DNA from: Chloroflexota bacterium
GTDB taxonomy: Bacteria > Chloroflexota > Anaerolineae > Aggregatilineales > Phototrophicaceae
DNA length: 64,000 bases
Direction: 5' to 3'
Assembly: GCA_026707225.1 (NCBI GenBank)
Contig: JAPOXG010000117.1
Coordinates: 46,697 to 110,696, forward strand
Positions 35,647 through 45,548 of the stretch are shown one piece after another (positions within the stretch are counted from its first letter, which is position 1; each line of letters starts with the position of its first letter). Below the pieces are notes generated by a model that had not been told where the DNA came from, made no database searches, and saw nothing but the letters and a program-made list of their open reading frames with translations. Made by a program: the position numbers and the translations under genes.

Positions 35647-36897
35647 TTAGCCGATGAGGTAGAAAGACTCCTGCCGGCCATCCAGCCAGCGCATTTCGCC
35701 GCCGGTGAGCGCGGCGTCCTCTTCAAGCATGATGCGCGCATCCTGCCCCGACCACTCGGGAATGCTGCGAGTGACGTTCAACTCGATCGAATAGACCGTG
35801 TCATCGTAGAGCGGATAATCGCCAACGCCCGGAACGCCGTCTTGGCGATCCCACAAGCCCACAAGCGGTCCGGCCGCGTGGCCGTGCGCGCCGAGCGGAT
35901 GCGTATAGACTTGCGCCCGAATGTCTTCGCTCGCGGCTCGCTCCAGGATAGCGCGCAAGACATCGTTCCCGCTGCGGCCCAGCCGCATTTCTTCCAGGTG
36001 GATATCCTGCAGGCGATTGCCGTCTTGAAGGGCGGCTATGAGTCCGGTCGGCGCGTCCGATTCGCCGGGACGCAGCACGTAAGCATGCTGCTGCTGGTCG
36101 GTTGCCAGTCCCAGATAATGGAAGCCCATGTCGCAGTGAAGCAGATCGCCGGGCATGATGGTCTTGCGTGGATTCTCGCTATCTTCGTAGCTCTGTCCCG
36201 GCGCCTGAATATCAATGCTGGGCTGAAACCAGGCGCTCAAGCCCGCCTCTTGCATGCTTTCCCGCATCCACCAAACGACATCGTCGGTGCTGGTCAAGCC
36301 GGGGTGAATGACCGCGGTGGAAAAGGCGCGGGCGATTATCTGGTGACCCGTTTCCACCAATCGCGGATAAGCCATGATTTCCTCGGGAATCCGTCGCTCC
36401 AGCCAGCCAACGCAGAGGTTTTCGGCGGAAGTCAAGCGTGCTGCGTATGGTGCGCCCAACGCATTGCTGACCAATCGGAACTCGGTCTGTGATATGCCGT
36501 CGCCAAAAGCGAAAGTCTCCGAGGAATTGATGCCGATCCTCTTGGGATCGCGCTCGCGAACGATCCGCGCGAGGCACTCGAATTGGTCTTCTTTGTCAGG
36601 ATTCCACACGCTTTCGTAGAAGCCCTCGTAGCCGTAGCGCGAAAGCGTCATCCGCTCCACCTCGTCGCCATTGCGCGAGAAAAGGAGAATGGTGCGACGG
36701 CGCGCTGACATGGATGTGGCGGGCAGCAGCGACAGGAGCACGGGATCTTCGTTGTATTCACGGCAAACGACGATCCACAGGTCGATGTTTTCGCGCGCAA
36801 GCAACTCCGGGATGATAGTCTCGAGCCGCGTCTTCAGCCAGCGATCGCGGATGGCGGCTTGTTCGCGCAATGGAAGAATCTCATTGATGAAGTCCAT
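35647..36897 (-). CDS. M24 family metallopeptidase (Xaa-Pro aminopeptidase type)
   Basis: 416 residues in the revised model. The track starts at 37083, but the first 62 residues there are antisense-like to the MATE gene; ATG at 36897 (MDFINEILPLREQ) has GGGGA upstream and lies 20 bases after the MATE stop. The creatinase-like N-domain is followed by a pita-bread domain. The five metal ligands can be picked out: Asp in HCDMGFHYLG, Asp in LATDQQQH, His in AHGHAAGPLVG, Glu in YSIELNV and Glu in MLEEDAAL. A cytoplasmic exopeptidase or related hydrolase. Confidence 0.85.
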   Translation of the reverse strand: MDFINEILPLREQAAIRDRWLKTRLETIIPELLARENIDLWIVVCREYNEDPVLLSLLPATSMSARRRTILLFSRNGDEVERMTLSRYGYEGFYESVWNPDKEDQFECLARIVRERDPKRIGINSSETFAFGDGISQTEFRLVSNALGAPYAARLTSAENLCVGWLERRIPEEIMAYPRLVETGHQIIARAFSTAVIHPGLTSTDDVVWWMRESMQEAGLSAWFQPSIDIQAPGQSYEDSENPRKTIMPGDLLHCDMGFHYLGLATDQQQHAYVLRPGESDAPTGLIAALQDGNRLQDIHLEEMRLGRSGNDVLRAILERAASEDIRAQVYTHPLGAHGHAAGPLVGLWDRQDGVPGVGDYPLYDDTVYSIELNVTRSIPEWSGQDARIMLEEDAALTGGEMRWLDGRQESFYLIG

Positions 36898-36917
36898 TTC
36901 ATATTTGTCCCCGCTTC

Positions 36918-38273
36918 CTAATTGCCCAGCGAAGGCGCGACAGTTGACTGCCAGTGCAGACGCAGCGCCGCGTGCCCGCGCCGATACGAAAAATACAGGT
37001 GAAGCAATTCGACCGTCATCCCGACAGTCAAGCCGAGGGAGGCGGCCAAGATGCCATGCAGTCCGAGGCCGATGCCGCCCCATACCGTCGCCGCGGTCAG
37101 CGCGAAGCCGATGACGATCGCCGTATAGATGGCGCCGGTGCGGTGGCTTAGCATCAGCAAGGCGCGCAGGTAGCTCTGCAGCGTCGTCAGCAGCGGCAGC
37201 ACAATGCCGGCCTGCGCCCCAAGTAGCACCAGAGCGTGTAAATGCGCCGGCACCCGCAAGATGGCGTCTTGATAGACGAGAAGCGCCGGGGTGAAGGCAA
37301 AGCAGGTCATAATCAAACTGAGCGCGAGCCCGAGCCGAATGGTGAAGTTGCGCAGTACGCGATGATGCGCTTCGCTTTCGTTCAGCGAGATCACCACCTC
37401 TTGATAAGCCATGCCGCCGGAGCGCGCGATCAGCAAGATGGTGAAGATCACGGGCCAGGCAGCCAAGCTCTGCGCCGCGTCAGGCATGCTGGCGAGCCCG
37501 CGCTCAATGACCGGGCTGGCCAGGATCGTGACGACGCTGGTGGCCGCCAAGGGCAAGTGAAATCGCAAGGCGTCACGCTGTGTCAAGGCGCGCCTGCCGG
37601 CTGCCAGCGGCGTATCGAGCAGGCGCTTCACGTCGGGGCGTGAGATGGTATAGGTGTAGAGGGTTTCGGCCGCCATCGCCAGGATCAAGGCGATCGCCCC
37701 GACGACGGCGCCGGCGATGGTCGTAATCGCGCCTAGCCAAATAGCGACGCCACTGGATACCAGCGCGCGCAGCACCGTGCCGTACGCGATATAACGCGTG
37801 TTGCCCTGCCGAATGATGACGCCCTGATGAAAGCGGCGATATCCAATGAAGGCGCCCCAGAGAATCATGATCTTCATGCCCGGGCGCGTCGCTTCAATGA
37901 TGTGCCCAGGCACGTTTAGCAGGCTCCCGAGATAAACATCCAGCAGCGGCGTAAATGCCATCAATATGGCCAGCGCCGTAACAAAGATGTTGACACCCAT
38001 CATGAAACGCCACAAGACGCGAAAGGATTGGCGATCGCGGGAGAGGGCGTTGCTGGTCGCCAGCAGCATGATGACCGGCGTCTCGATGAGAACGGACAGC
38101 GAGAACATCAAGCCGAAGGCGGCCAACTGCGTCTCCGCATCCGGCTTGCGGCCAATCACGCCCTGGATCCAGAGGCCCTCGAAAGTCATCAGCAGCCAAG
38201 ACAGCGCCAAGGGCAGCCAAAACACCAGGACTTTTCGATAGTTCACGCTGCTGCCGCTTCTCGATTTGGGCAA
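36918..38273 (-). CDS. MOP-superfamily (MATE/ANK-like) membrane exporter
   Basis: 451 residues with about 12 hydrophobic segments. The opening VLVFWLPLALSWLLMTFEGL, followed by LAAFGLMFSLSVLIETPVIMLLATSNALSRD, resembles the MATE and ANKH-like branch of the MOP flippases. Substrate unknown. The start is TTG, or the GTG ten codons in; neither has a strong ribosome site. The M24 peptidase gene follows 20 bases later, so the two are co-transcribed. Confidence 0.7.
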   Translation of the reverse strand: MPKSRSGSSVNYRKVLVFWLPLALSWLLMTFEGLWIQGVIGRKPDAETQLAAFGLMFSLSVLIETPVIMLLATSNALSRDRQSFRVLWRFMMGVNIFVTALAILMAFTPLLDVYLGSLLNVPGHIIEATRPGMKIMILWGAFIGYRRFHQGVIIRQGNTRYIAYGTVLRALVSSGVAIWLGAITTIAGAVVGAIALILAMAAETLYTYTISRPDVKRLLDTPLAAGRRALTQRDALRFHLPLAATSVVTILASPVIERGLASMPDAAQSLAAWPVIFTILLIARSGGMAYQEVVISLNESEAHHRVLRNFTIRLGLALSLIMTCFAFTPALLVYQDAILRVPAHLHALVLLGAQAGIVLPLLTTLQSYLRALLMLSHRTGAIYTAIVIGFALTAATVWGGIGLGLHGILAASLGLTVGMTVELLHLYFSYRRGHAALRLHWQSTVAPSLGN

Positions 38274-38429
38274 TGCCGCGTATTCTATCCGAAATGCCCG
38301 ACGATTGATACAAGACTTGAACGTGAGCGCGGCGCCATAGTCCCATTGCTATTGCGAGCGTTCGTCAATGGCGGATGCCGGCAGTGCGATAAAGCTCTCG
38401 CCTCCTTCGTCCCTTGAGCCGTTTCCCAC

Positions 38430-38458
38430 TTGACAGCGAATGAGTCGGATGTTAGATT
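38430..38458 (+). promoter_or_regulatory. Promoter of tRNA-Asp
   Basis: TTGACA (38430-38435), 17-base spacer, TAGATT (38453-38458), 12 bases before the mature tRNA end. Confidence 0.7.
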
Positions 38459-38470
38459 ATGCGCGTTGCT

Positions 38471-38543
38471 GGGGGCGTGGTGTAGCGGTTAACATGCCGG
38501 CCTGTCAAGCCGGAGATCGCGGGTTCAAATCCCGTCGCTCCCG
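38471..38543 (+). tRNA. tRNA-Asp (GTC)
   Basis: A 73-base cloverleaf: acceptor GGGGGCG/CGCTCCC with one G-U pair, anticodon stem CCGGC/GCCGG with loop CTGTCAA (anticodon GTC at 38504-38506), T-arm GCGGG-TTCAAAT-CCCGT, discriminator G. CCA is not encoded. G73 and the GTC anticodon agree with Asp identity. Confidence 0.95.
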
Positions 38544-38549
38544 TCGAAT

Positions 38550-38585
38550 GGAGACATCGCAAGTGGTGTCTCCGTTTTGTTTCTT
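38550..38585 (+). terminator. Rho-independent terminator after tRNA-Asp
   Basis: GGAGACA (38550-38556) pairs with TGTCTCC (38567-38573), followed by GTTTTGTTTCTT. It separates the tRNA from lysA, which begins 20 bases later. Confidence 0.75.
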
Positions 38586-38604
38586 GAGTTCGCTGTAAGC
38601 GACC

Positions 38605-39840
38605 ATGGTTTTCAATTCCTCCATCCGATACCTGGACAAGCGCCTGACCGTCGACGAAATAGACATCGAGGCGATCGTCAACGAAGTCGGGACGCCGGCT
38701 TACCTGTACAGTCTCGCAAGGATGCGCCGCAATTTTCATCGCCTAAGAACCGCCTTTGCGTCCGTGAACGCGCGTCTCCATTTCAGTGTCAAGGCGAACG
38801 GCAATCTGGATGTCTTGCGCGCGCTGGATGCTGTCGGCGCCGGTTTCGATTGCGTCAGCGGCGGCGAGATTTACCGCGTGCTTGAGGCGGGCGCGGTGGC
38901 GGACGATATCGTCTTCGCCGGTGTGGGCAAGACGCGGGCGGAACTCGCTTATGCGATTAAGAATGGCGTCGGCTGGATCAACGTCGAGAATGTCGGCGAA
39001 CTGGCGCTGATCGACCAATTGGCGGGGGATGCCAATGGCAAGGCGGTGCGGGTGGCGCTGCGGCTCAATCCCGAAGTGACGGCGCTTACCCATCCTCACA
39101 TGGCGACCGGGCACGGCGCGGCGAAATTCGGCATGACGGCTGATGTCATTCGCGACCTGCTTGACAGACCCGAGGCATATCCGCGGATTCGATTCGCTGG
39201 CATCCACATGCACATCGGCAGTCAGCTGGGCGATTTGAGCGCGACTTTGGCGGCGCTGGACAAGCTCTTGGCGCTGACCACAGACTATCCCTGGATCAAT
39301 GCGATCAACTTGGGTGGCGGCCTGCCGGTGGCTTATCGTTTTAACGAGGCGATTGCGGCGCCGGATCAACTAGCCGTGCAACTGTCGCACCGTCTGAAAG
39401 GCTACGATGTGCTGCTGGAGCCGGGCCGCGCGATCGTCGCCGATGCAGGACTGCTGGTGGCGGAAGCGCTCTATGTGAAGCGACAGGCAGGCCAGACCTT
39501 TGTAGTGGTGGACGCGAGCATGGCTGAGCTGATCCGGCCCGCGCTCTATGGCGCGCACCATGAGATTGTGCCGCTGCGACAGATTGAGGGCGATACGGTG
39601 ACGACGCAAGTTGTGGGACCGGTCTGCGAATCGGCGGATCTGCTGGGCGCCGATCGTGAGCTGCCGCCCTTGAAACCGGGCGACAAAGTCGCGTTGATGA
39701 CAGCCGGCGCTTATGGCATGACGATGGCGAGCAATTACAACGCCCGTCCGCGACCTGTTGAGGCTGTGGTGGATGGGGAGCGCTGGTGGGTCAGCCGGAG
39801 AAGGGAGACCTATGCGGATTTGCTTCGAAACGAAGTTTGA
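38605..39840 (+). CDS. lysA: Diaminopimelate decarboxylase
   Basis: Last step of lysine synthesis, meso-diaminopimelate to L-lysine. 411 residues, fold III PLP enzyme. The PLP Lys63 is in FSVKANGN. GGEIYRVLEAG, HMHIGSQ (about 208) and NLGGGLPV are on the barrel, and LLEPGRAIVADAG binds the cofactor phosphate. The C-domain holds the catalytic GPVCESADLL, plus AGAYGMTMASNYN with the substrate Tyr. No Shine-Dalgarno precedes the ATG, and a terminator stands just upstream, so expression may rely on a weak internal promoter or a leaderless message. Confidence 0.95.
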   Translation: MVFNSSIRYLDKRLTVDEIDIEAIVNEVGTPAYLYSLARMRRNFHRLRTAFASVNARLHFSVKANGNLDVLRALDAVGAGFDCVSGGEIYRVLEAGAVADDIVFAGVGKTRAELAYAIKNGVGWINVENVGELALIDQLAGDANGKAVRVALRLNPEVTALTHPHMATGHGAAKFGMTADVIRDLLDRPEAYPRIRFAGIHMHIGSQLGDLSATLAALDKLLALTTDYPWINAINLGGGLPVAYRFNEAIAAPDQLAVQLSHRLKGYDVLLEPGRAIVADAGLLVAEALYVKRQAGQTFVVVDASMAELIRPALYGAHHEIVPLRQIEGDTVTTQVVGPVCESADLLGADRELPPLKPGDKVALMTAGAYGMTMASNYNARPRPVEAVVDGERWWVSRRRETYADLLRNEV

Positions 39841-39850
39841 ATCGAAAAGA

Positions 39851-39879
39851 ATACAACATAAAAGACCCGCTCACGGGTC
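39851..39879 (-). terminator. Terminator for the tRNA-Met pair
   Basis: On the minus strand GACCCG-TGAG-CGGGTC is followed by TTTTATGTTGTATT. It lies 9 bases beyond the tRNA 3' end and 11 bases after the lysA stop. Confidence 0.7.
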
Positions 39880-39887
39880 CCAATCAG

Positions 39888-39961
39888 TGCTGATGGGAAG
39901 ATTTGAACTTCCGACCTCGCGATTATGAGTCGCGCGCTCTAACCAGCTGAGCTACATCAGC
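39888..39961 (-). tRNA. tRNA with CAT anticodon (elongator Met, or Ile2)
   Basis: A 74-base cloverleaf: acceptor GCTGATG/CATCAGC, discriminator A, anticodon stem CGCGA/TCGCG with loop CTCATAA, and T-loop TTCAAAT. CAT may be Met or, after lysidine modification, Ile. Position next to the initiator tRNA and the general body favour Met slightly, but sequence alone does not decide it. Confidence 0.85.
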
Positions 39962-39965
39962 TCGA

Positions 39966-40037
<72 letters not shown>

Positions 40038-40225
40038 TCATCATTGCAACGATCAACGTTGCGAACATAGAGCGTATCAGCTAGGCTTGCGCTTGTCAAT
40101 GGCGAGGCGAAAAGATCCGCAAATTGGCAGTCTTGCCGTGACGATGCTGGCTTGCAATAGGAGGCGAAAGGCAGTTATACTCAGTGCTGCCAGCGAACGC
40201 CCGTTCTGAATCTTGAGGTCTGACC

Positions 40226-42247
40226 GTGCCCGAATTCGCATTGGAAGCCCCCTTCGCGCCGACTGGCGACCAACCGACTGCCATCGAGGGCTTGCTGGCC
40301 GGCTTGCATCAGGATCATAAACATCAGACGCTGCTGGGCGCGACTGGCACCGGCAAGACCTTCACCATCGCCAATATCGTGCAGGCGACGCAGCGACCGA
40401 CCCTGGTCATGGCGCATAACAAGACTTTGGCCGCGCAGCTCTACGCCGAATTCAAGCGCCTCTTCCCCAACAACGCCATCGAGTATTTCGTCAGCTATTA
40501 CGACTATTACCAGCCGGAAGCCTATGTGCCGCGCCACGACTTGTATATCGAGAAGTCGACCGATATCAATGAGCAGATTGAGCGCCTGAGACTATCGGCG
40601 ACCGCCTCGCTGTTTTCCCGCCGCGATGTGCTGATTGTGGCCTCGGTCTCCTGCATTTACGGCATCGGCGATCCGGTGAATTGGCAGAAGATGTCGGTCG
40701 ATCTCACGGTCGGCGATGTGGTGGTGCGCGAGCGCGTGCTGCGCGATTTGGTGCGGATTCAATATCACCGCAACGATTTGGAATTGCGCCGCGGCACCTT
40801 TCGCGCGCGCGGCGATACACTGGAGATCGTTCCCGGCTATTCCGAGACAGCTTTTCGGATTTATCTCTGGGGCGACGAAATCGAAAAGATTGTCGAGTTT
40901 CAGCCGCTGACCGGCGAAGTGGTTCATGTTCATCAACACGTGACCATCTTCCCGGCGCGCGAATACATCACCGATGAGGAGCATATCCGCGAGGCCCTGC
41001 ACGACATTGAGCTCGAGCTGGAAGAGCAGATCACCTATTTCAAGCGCGAAGACAAGCTGATTGAAGCGCAGCGCATTGAGCAACGGACGCGCTATGATAT
41101 TGAGATGCTGCGCGAGGTCGGCTTCACCACCGGCATCGAGAATTACTCGCGCCATTTCGATCGGCGTCCGCCCGGCAGCGCGCCCTTCACGCTGATCGAT
41201 TATCTGCCGGAAGATCACCTGTTGGTCATAGATGAGAGTCACATGACCGTGCCGCAGATTCGGGGCATGTACAACGGCGATCGGGCGCGCAAACAAATCC
41301 TGGTCGATTTTGGCTTCCGCCTGCCCAGCGCCCTGGACAACCGTCCCCTGCAATTCAACGAGTTTTGGGAGCGAGTCGGGCAGACGATCTATACCAGCGC
41401 CACCCCTGGAGCATACGAAGGGGCACAGGCCGAGCAAATCGTCGAGCAGATTATCCGTCCGACTGGCATCGTCGATCCGCTGGTTGATGTTCGTCCCATT
41501 GAGGGGCAGATCGACGACCTGCTGCAAGAGATCGCTCTGCGCGTGCGCGAAGGGCAGCGCGTATTGGTGACGACCCTGACGCAGCGCATGTCGGAAGAAT
41601 TGGCCGGATATTTGAACGAGCTCGGCATCAAGGGGCAATACCTGCATGCCGAAGTCGATACGCTGGAGCGGGTGGAGATTCTGCGCGATTTGCGCATGGG
41701 CGTCTATGACGTAGTAGTCGGCATCAACCTCTTGCGCGAAGGGCTGGACTTGCCTGAAGTATCCCTGGTTGCCATCCTCGATGCTGACAAATCGGGTTTT
41801 CTGCGCTCGGAGCCGGCTCTGATTCAGACGATAGGGCGGGCGGCGCGCCATGTCGAAGGCAAGGTCATTATGTACGCCGAGACCATGACGCCAGCGATGC
41901 AAGGCGCCATCGACGAGACCGATCGACGCCGCTTGAAGCAAGAGACCTTTAATCTCGAAAACGGCATTGTGCCGCAGCAAATCGTCAAAGACATCCAAGA
42001 TATCACCGACCGCTTGCGCGCGATCGACGGCGACAGTGAAGACGATGAATTGGCAACTGACGCGGGTCTGGCGGCTTTACCCGCGGATGAGCTGCAAGGC
42101 ATGATTGATGAGCTCGAACGCGAAATGCAGAAGGCGGCGAGCGCCTTGGAATTTGAGAAGGCGGCGGCGCTTCGCGACCAGATCTTCGACCTACGCGGCG
42201 CCCTCGTGCAAGAGCACGGACTCGAAGGCGATCTGATGTTGACTTAG
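40226..42247 (+). CDS. uvrB: Excinuclease ABC subunit B
   Basis: Damage-verifying helicase-like subunit of nucleotide excision repair. 673 residues. Walker A is [10 protein letters not shown] (about 40). The beta-hairpin [12 protein letters not shown] is near 92-103. The DEAD-like box is VIDESH, and motif VI is [13 protein letters not shown]. The C-terminal UVR motif is [20 protein letters not shown], which docks UvrC. The start is GTG with TTGAGG upstream. Its stop overlaps the convergent HDAC-like gene by 4 bases. No sequence like the dinB palindrome is seen upstream. Confidence 0.97.
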   Translation: MPEFALEAPFAPTGDQPTAIEGLLAGLHQDHKHQTLLGATGTGKTFTIANIVQATQRPTLVMAHNKTLAAQLYAEFKRLFPNNAIEYFVSYYDYYQPEAYVPRHDLYIEKSTDINEQIERLRLSATASLFSRRDVLIVASVSCIYGIGDPVNWQKMSVDLTVGDVVVRERVLRDLVRIQYHRNDLELRRGTFRARGDTLEIVPGYSETAFRIYLWGDEIEKIVEFQPLTGEVVHVHQHVTIFPAREYITDEEHIREALHDIELELEEQITYFKREDKLIEAQRIEQRTRYDIEMLREVGFTTGIENYSRHFDRRPPGSAPFTLIDYLPEDHLLVIDESHMTVPQIRGMYNGDRARKQILVDFGFRLPSALDNRPLQFNEFWERVGQTIYTSATPGAYEGAQAEQIVEQIIRPTGIVDPLVDVRPIEGQIDDLLQEIALRVREGQRVLVTTLTQRMSEELAGYLNELGIKGQYLHAEVDTLERVEILRDLRMGVYDVVVGINLLREGLDLPEVSLVAILDADKSGFLRSEPALIQTIGRAARHVEGKVIMYAETMTPAMQGAIDETDRRRLKQETFNLENGIVPQQIVKDIQDITDRLRAIDGDSEDDELATDAGLAALPADELQGMIDELEREMQKAASALEFEKAAALRDQIFDLRGALVQEHGLEGDLMLT

Positions 42248-43275
42248 AATCGGTGAATCTGGCGGAGCTGCCCGATAAGCGACTGAATGTCCGAGTTGAT
42301 CCCCGACTGTGGTGATCCGTACGGGTCGCTGATTTCGTCCTTGTCGAGAAGCGCGCGGGCGATATTGCTCCAGCCATGCGCCAGCGCCGTCAAGTGGTAG
42401 CCGCCTTCCATGACGAAAACGATTCGGCCCTCACAGAGCCGCTCGGCCTGTTTGATGCATTCGCGCGCCAAGTAATCATATCCCGCCAGCGTCAATTGCA
42501 TGCTCGCCAAAGGATCGGCAAAATGAGCATCGAATCCGGCCGAGATCAGCATCAAGTCGGGCTGAAATCGTTCAATGGCGGGAACCACTATTTCAGTGAA
42601 TAGCTCCCGATAACTGGCGTCGCCGTGCCCGGCAGGCAGCGGGATGTTGATGGTCGCGCCTCGCCCTTCGTCCTCGCCGACTTCGTTTAGCGCCCCGCTG
42701 CCGGGATAATGGGGATATTGATGAAGCGAAATGAACAGAACCGAGGGATCCGCATAGAAGATGTCATTCGTGCCGTTGCCGTGATGCACGTCATAATCCA
42801 GGATCAGCACCTTGTCAAAGCCGTGCCTTGACTGAGCCTGGCGCGCGGCGATGGCGATATTGTTGAGCAGGCAGAAGCCCATCTGCCGGTCGGTGGTGGC
42901 GTGATGCCCGGGCGGCCGCACGATCGCCAGCGCATTATCGGCTTGCGTCGACAGCACCGCATCGACGGCGCCGATGACCGCTCCCGCCGCCAATCTTGCT
43001 GCGTCATACGAGGCGGGTAGGGCATAGGTGTCGGGATCCAGGCGAACCAGCCGGTCGCCTTGCGAGACCGCCACGAGTCGCTCCAGGTGTTCCCTGGTAT
43101 GGACGGCGAGGATCTGCTCGTCGCTTGCCGGGGTCGGTCTGATTTGCCGGAGTTGATCGGAGAGACCGGCGGCGCCAAGCGCTTGCCAAACCGCCTCTAT
43201 GCGACCAGCGTGTTCCGGGTGCTGCGGATGATTGTGCTGGGTGAAGCTGTCGTCAGTCAGGTAGGCCGTTGTCAT
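42244..43275 (-). CDS. Histone-deacetylase-superfamily amidohydrolase
   Basis: 343 residues from the ATG at 43275, chosen for GGAAGGAACTCCAG just before it. Zinc-dependent deacetylase of the class II/acetylpolyamine/acetoin type. The motifs are RPPGHHATTD (catalytic His pair), the metal site ILDYDVHHGNGTND, and ISAGFDAHFADP, plus FVMEGGYHL near the end. Bacterial members act on acetylpolyamines or acetyl-lysine proteins; the substrate is not readable here. It overlaps the upstream glycosyltransferase gene by 23 bases, so the two are co-translated. Confidence 0.92.
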   Translation of the reverse strand: MTTAYLTDDSFTQHNHPQHPEHAGRIEAVWQALGAAGLSDQLRQIRPTPASDEQILAVHTREHLERLVAVSQGDRLVRLDPDTYALPASYDAARLAAGAVIGAVDAVLSTQADNALAIVRPPGHHATTDRQMGFCLLNNIAIAARQAQSRHGFDKVLILDYDVHHGNGTNDIFYADPSVLFISLHQYPHYPGSGALNEVGEDEGRGATINIPLPAGHGDASYRELFTEIVVPAIERFQPDLMLISAGFDAHFADPLASMQLTLAGYDYLARECIKQAERLCEGRIVFVMEGGYHLTALAHGWSNIARALLDKDEISDPYGSPQSGINSDIQSLIGQLRQIHRF

Positions 43276-44869
43276 CTGGAGTTCCTTCCCCGCCGTCGAG
43301 TTCCATAGGATAAAGGATGCTGTAATCGAAGCCATTCATGTGAATCGTAAGCGCATGCTGGTAATTGTCGCCAATCGCCGCCAGCACGGGCGGAGGATAA
43401 AATTGCGCGCGCAGGATGACGATGCCGAATTCACGCCGCGCAATCAGCTCAATCAATTGGCTGCCATCAAACAAACCCGCCAGGTGCAAGTTGCGCAGTT
43501 GCGTGGGATTGGTAACCACCTCGCGGCCCGCCGCCATGGCAAAGCCCGCTTCTTCGCTTAGCGTCGGTCCATCTGTGTCATCAATCAGCTGCACTATTTC
43601 CGCGCCCGCTTCCCAATCCGCGTCCGTCAGGAAGTAGCCGATGCGGGCGTATCCGCCGACCAAAAAAGTGGCCGAGTCGTAGAAGTCCTCGCGCACGTTG
43701 GCGGCGACGCCCAGAGCCTTCGCCACCGGTTCAAAGGCGCCATCGGTCGGCATTTTGAGCGTCGCGCGGGCGTATCCCAGATAGAGCAGCGGGACAATGA
43801 TCAACCCGGCGCGGGAAAATCTCGCAATCGATGCGCCGCCGGCTATCCCAGGTAAACCTGGGGCATTCGTCAACAGTCGCGAGCAAAAGATGCCGCTGAG
43901 GATGCAGACCACGGCGATTGAGGAGACGAAGTAACTGTCGCCCGCGCCCCAGGTGCCCGATGCCAAGCCGCCCAAAAGCGCCGAAAATACGAGCCAAATG
44001 CTGTAGATCGAGAGTCTATCGAAGTAAAGCTCATAGATGAGCAGCATCACCGCCGGGACCAGCAGCAAACCATGCAGCTTGAACCAGAGGATGAAAAGCC
44101 CGATCGCTTGGTCGGGGATGAAGTCGTTTACATTGGCGACGATCGCCTGGATCCACCACTGTCCGCCGGAGGCGAAGTTCAGCCAGAGGAAGGCAGCGGC
44201 GCCGCCCACGGCGAATGCGAGCGACCAGCGAGTCGCGCGCCATGGCGCCCGCAGGAACATCCATACCAGCGCTGAGGCGGCTGTGATGGCGGCAAGCTGT
44301 TTGGTGTAGCCGGCGCAGATCAGCAAGCCGAGAGCGGCGGCGATGCCTCGCTTGTCGCGCTTGGGAAAGGCGCTTGCCAGCAGAACCACCGCCAGCGTCT
44401 CGAAGGTGACCATCATCGTGTGCTGGCGAAATAGCGGACCAATGTGATATACAAAATTCGAGCTCAAGAATGCCAAGCCCGCCAATAAGGCGATCCAGCG
44501 CTGTCGCTCCCCATCGCGATAAACGGCGTTGGCAATAGCGCAGGCGCTGACCACAGAAGCAAGAAAGCCGAGCAGCCGGCCATACCAGTAAGATGGACCG
44601 AAGAGCCAGACGAAGGGCGCCGCCATCATGTGAAAAAGCGGCGGATAGTTGCTGGCGTAGAAGGGGTAGCGCTCAGTATCGCGATAGGGCAGCTGGAAGC
44701 GACTGAAGAGCGCGGTATCGTGCAATTCAAAGCCCTCTCCCTGATCATAATCGTAGGGGAATGCGATCAGGTTGGCGGCGTAGAGCAGGTAAATCAGCAA
44801 GGCGAATAGCAGCGCGGCAGTTGCCGCCAGCATGAGCGCCACGTGCAGCTGTCTAGGCGCGCCCTTCAT
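43253..44869 (-). CDS. Polytopic membrane glycosyltransferase-like protein (PMT/ArnT-like)
   Basis: 538 residues with about 10-12 hydrophobic segments. After the first helix comes an outward loop with YDYDQGEGFELHDTALF and YPFYASNYPPLFHMMAAP, the acidic pattern of GT-C fold enzymes that use polyprenyl-phosphate sugars (GT39/GT83 type). A soluble C-terminal part of about 130 residues follows. The acceptor is unknown. Its start overlaps the small gene upstream by 4 bases (ATGA). Confidence 0.75.
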   Translation of the reverse strand: MKGAPRQLHVALMLAATAALLFALLIYLLYAANLIAFPYDYDQGEGFELHDTALFSRFQLPYRDTERYPFYASNYPPLFHMMAAPFVWLFGPSYWYGRLLGFLASVVSACAIANAVYRDGERQRWIALLAGLAFLSSNFVYHIGPLFRQHTMMVTFETLAVVLLASAFPKRDKRGIAAALGLLICAGYTKQLAAITAASALVWMFLRAPWRATRWSLAFAVGGAAAFLWLNFASGGQWWIQAIVANVNDFIPDQAIGLFILWFKLHGLLLVPAVMLLIYELYFDRLSIYSIWLVFSALLGGLASGTWGAGDSYFVSSIAVVCILSGIFCSRLLTNAPGLPGIAGGASIARFSRAGLIIVPLLYLGYARATLKMPTDGAFEPVAKALGVAANVREDFYDSATFLVGGYARIGYFLTDADWEAGAEIVQLIDDTDGPTLSEEAGFAMAAGREVVTNPTQLRNLHLAGLFDGSQLIELIARREFGIVILRAQFYPPPVLAAIGDNYQHALTIHMNGFDYSILYPMELDGGEGTPDDNGLPD

Positions 44870-45129
44870 GCCGGCGCATCGCCCCGTGGAATCAGAGACA
44901 GACCAATGAGCGCGCAGGCAAGCGCGAGACCGAGCGCCATCCGCTGCGCCGGACCAATGCCGCCGGGCCGGCCGACATCGATCACATCAATCAGCAGAAT
45001 CGCCACAAAGCCGAAAGCCCCGACCAGCGCCAGGAAACGGCCAAGCTGCTTTTTGGTGATCGCCCGTTCGTGCCTCTCCATCAGCGTGAGTGTAGTCAAC
45101 CCGAATCGGACTGTAAAGAGCGGCGGCAC
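44866..45129 (-). CDS. Small two-helix membrane protein
   Basis: Up to 87 residues; a later Met (MERHERAITKKQLGRF, start 45081) may be the true start, but neither has a good ribosome site. Two hydrophobic stretches (LALVGAFGFVAILLIDVIDV and RMALGLALACALIGLSLI). The stop overlaps the glycosyltransferase start by 4 bases, the best evidence it is real. Family not recognised. Confidence 0.55.
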   Translation of the reverse strand: MPPLFTVRFGLTTLTLMERHERAITKKQLGRFLALVGAFGFVAILLIDVIDVGRPGGIGPAQRMALGLALACALIGLSLIPRGDAPA

Positions 45130-45235
45130 CGTCTGGAATGGAGAAAGCTAATGATTTAGCGCATTCTTCAAAATCTACCTCTGTTCCCTCACTAGAATCA
45201 AAAAACTAATGTAAATTCCGCCGATGGCACGATCT

Positions 45236-45311
45236 TTAGGGGCGACATACCATGTCGCCCGCAAGCACAAGATACGGCGGCAACGGGCGACCAGATTGGT
45301 CACCCCTACAA
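45236..45311. repeat. Full-length paired-hairpin repeat in a 419-base gap
   Basis: Left half TTAGGGGCGACAT-ACC-ATGTCGCCC (perfect 9-base stem); right half GGGCGACCAGATTGGTCACCCCTACA. The rest of 45130-45548 contains no gene I can support; GAGGAGGGG at its end is the aspS ribosome site. Confidence 0.8.
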
Positions 45312-45548
45312 CGCTCGCTCTTTTGTGCGCGAATCGCTTAGTATCGCTCCTGTGTTGGTTGCCAGCGTCTACGCGACCCTCTGTGGTGAGAATATGCGAC
45401 CTACTCGATAAAGGGCGATTCTCAACCGAATCACCGAACGCGAATGACCATACATTTGCCAGAATCTACGTGATAAGCTAGGTCGCTGATTTGGCGGCAG
45501 CCAGATAATGGTCGAAGATTCAAGCTACGAATGAGGAGGGGTCGCCCG

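Noticed and set aside
40592-41998. 468-codon minus-strand ORF
   Set aside because: Shadow of uvrB.
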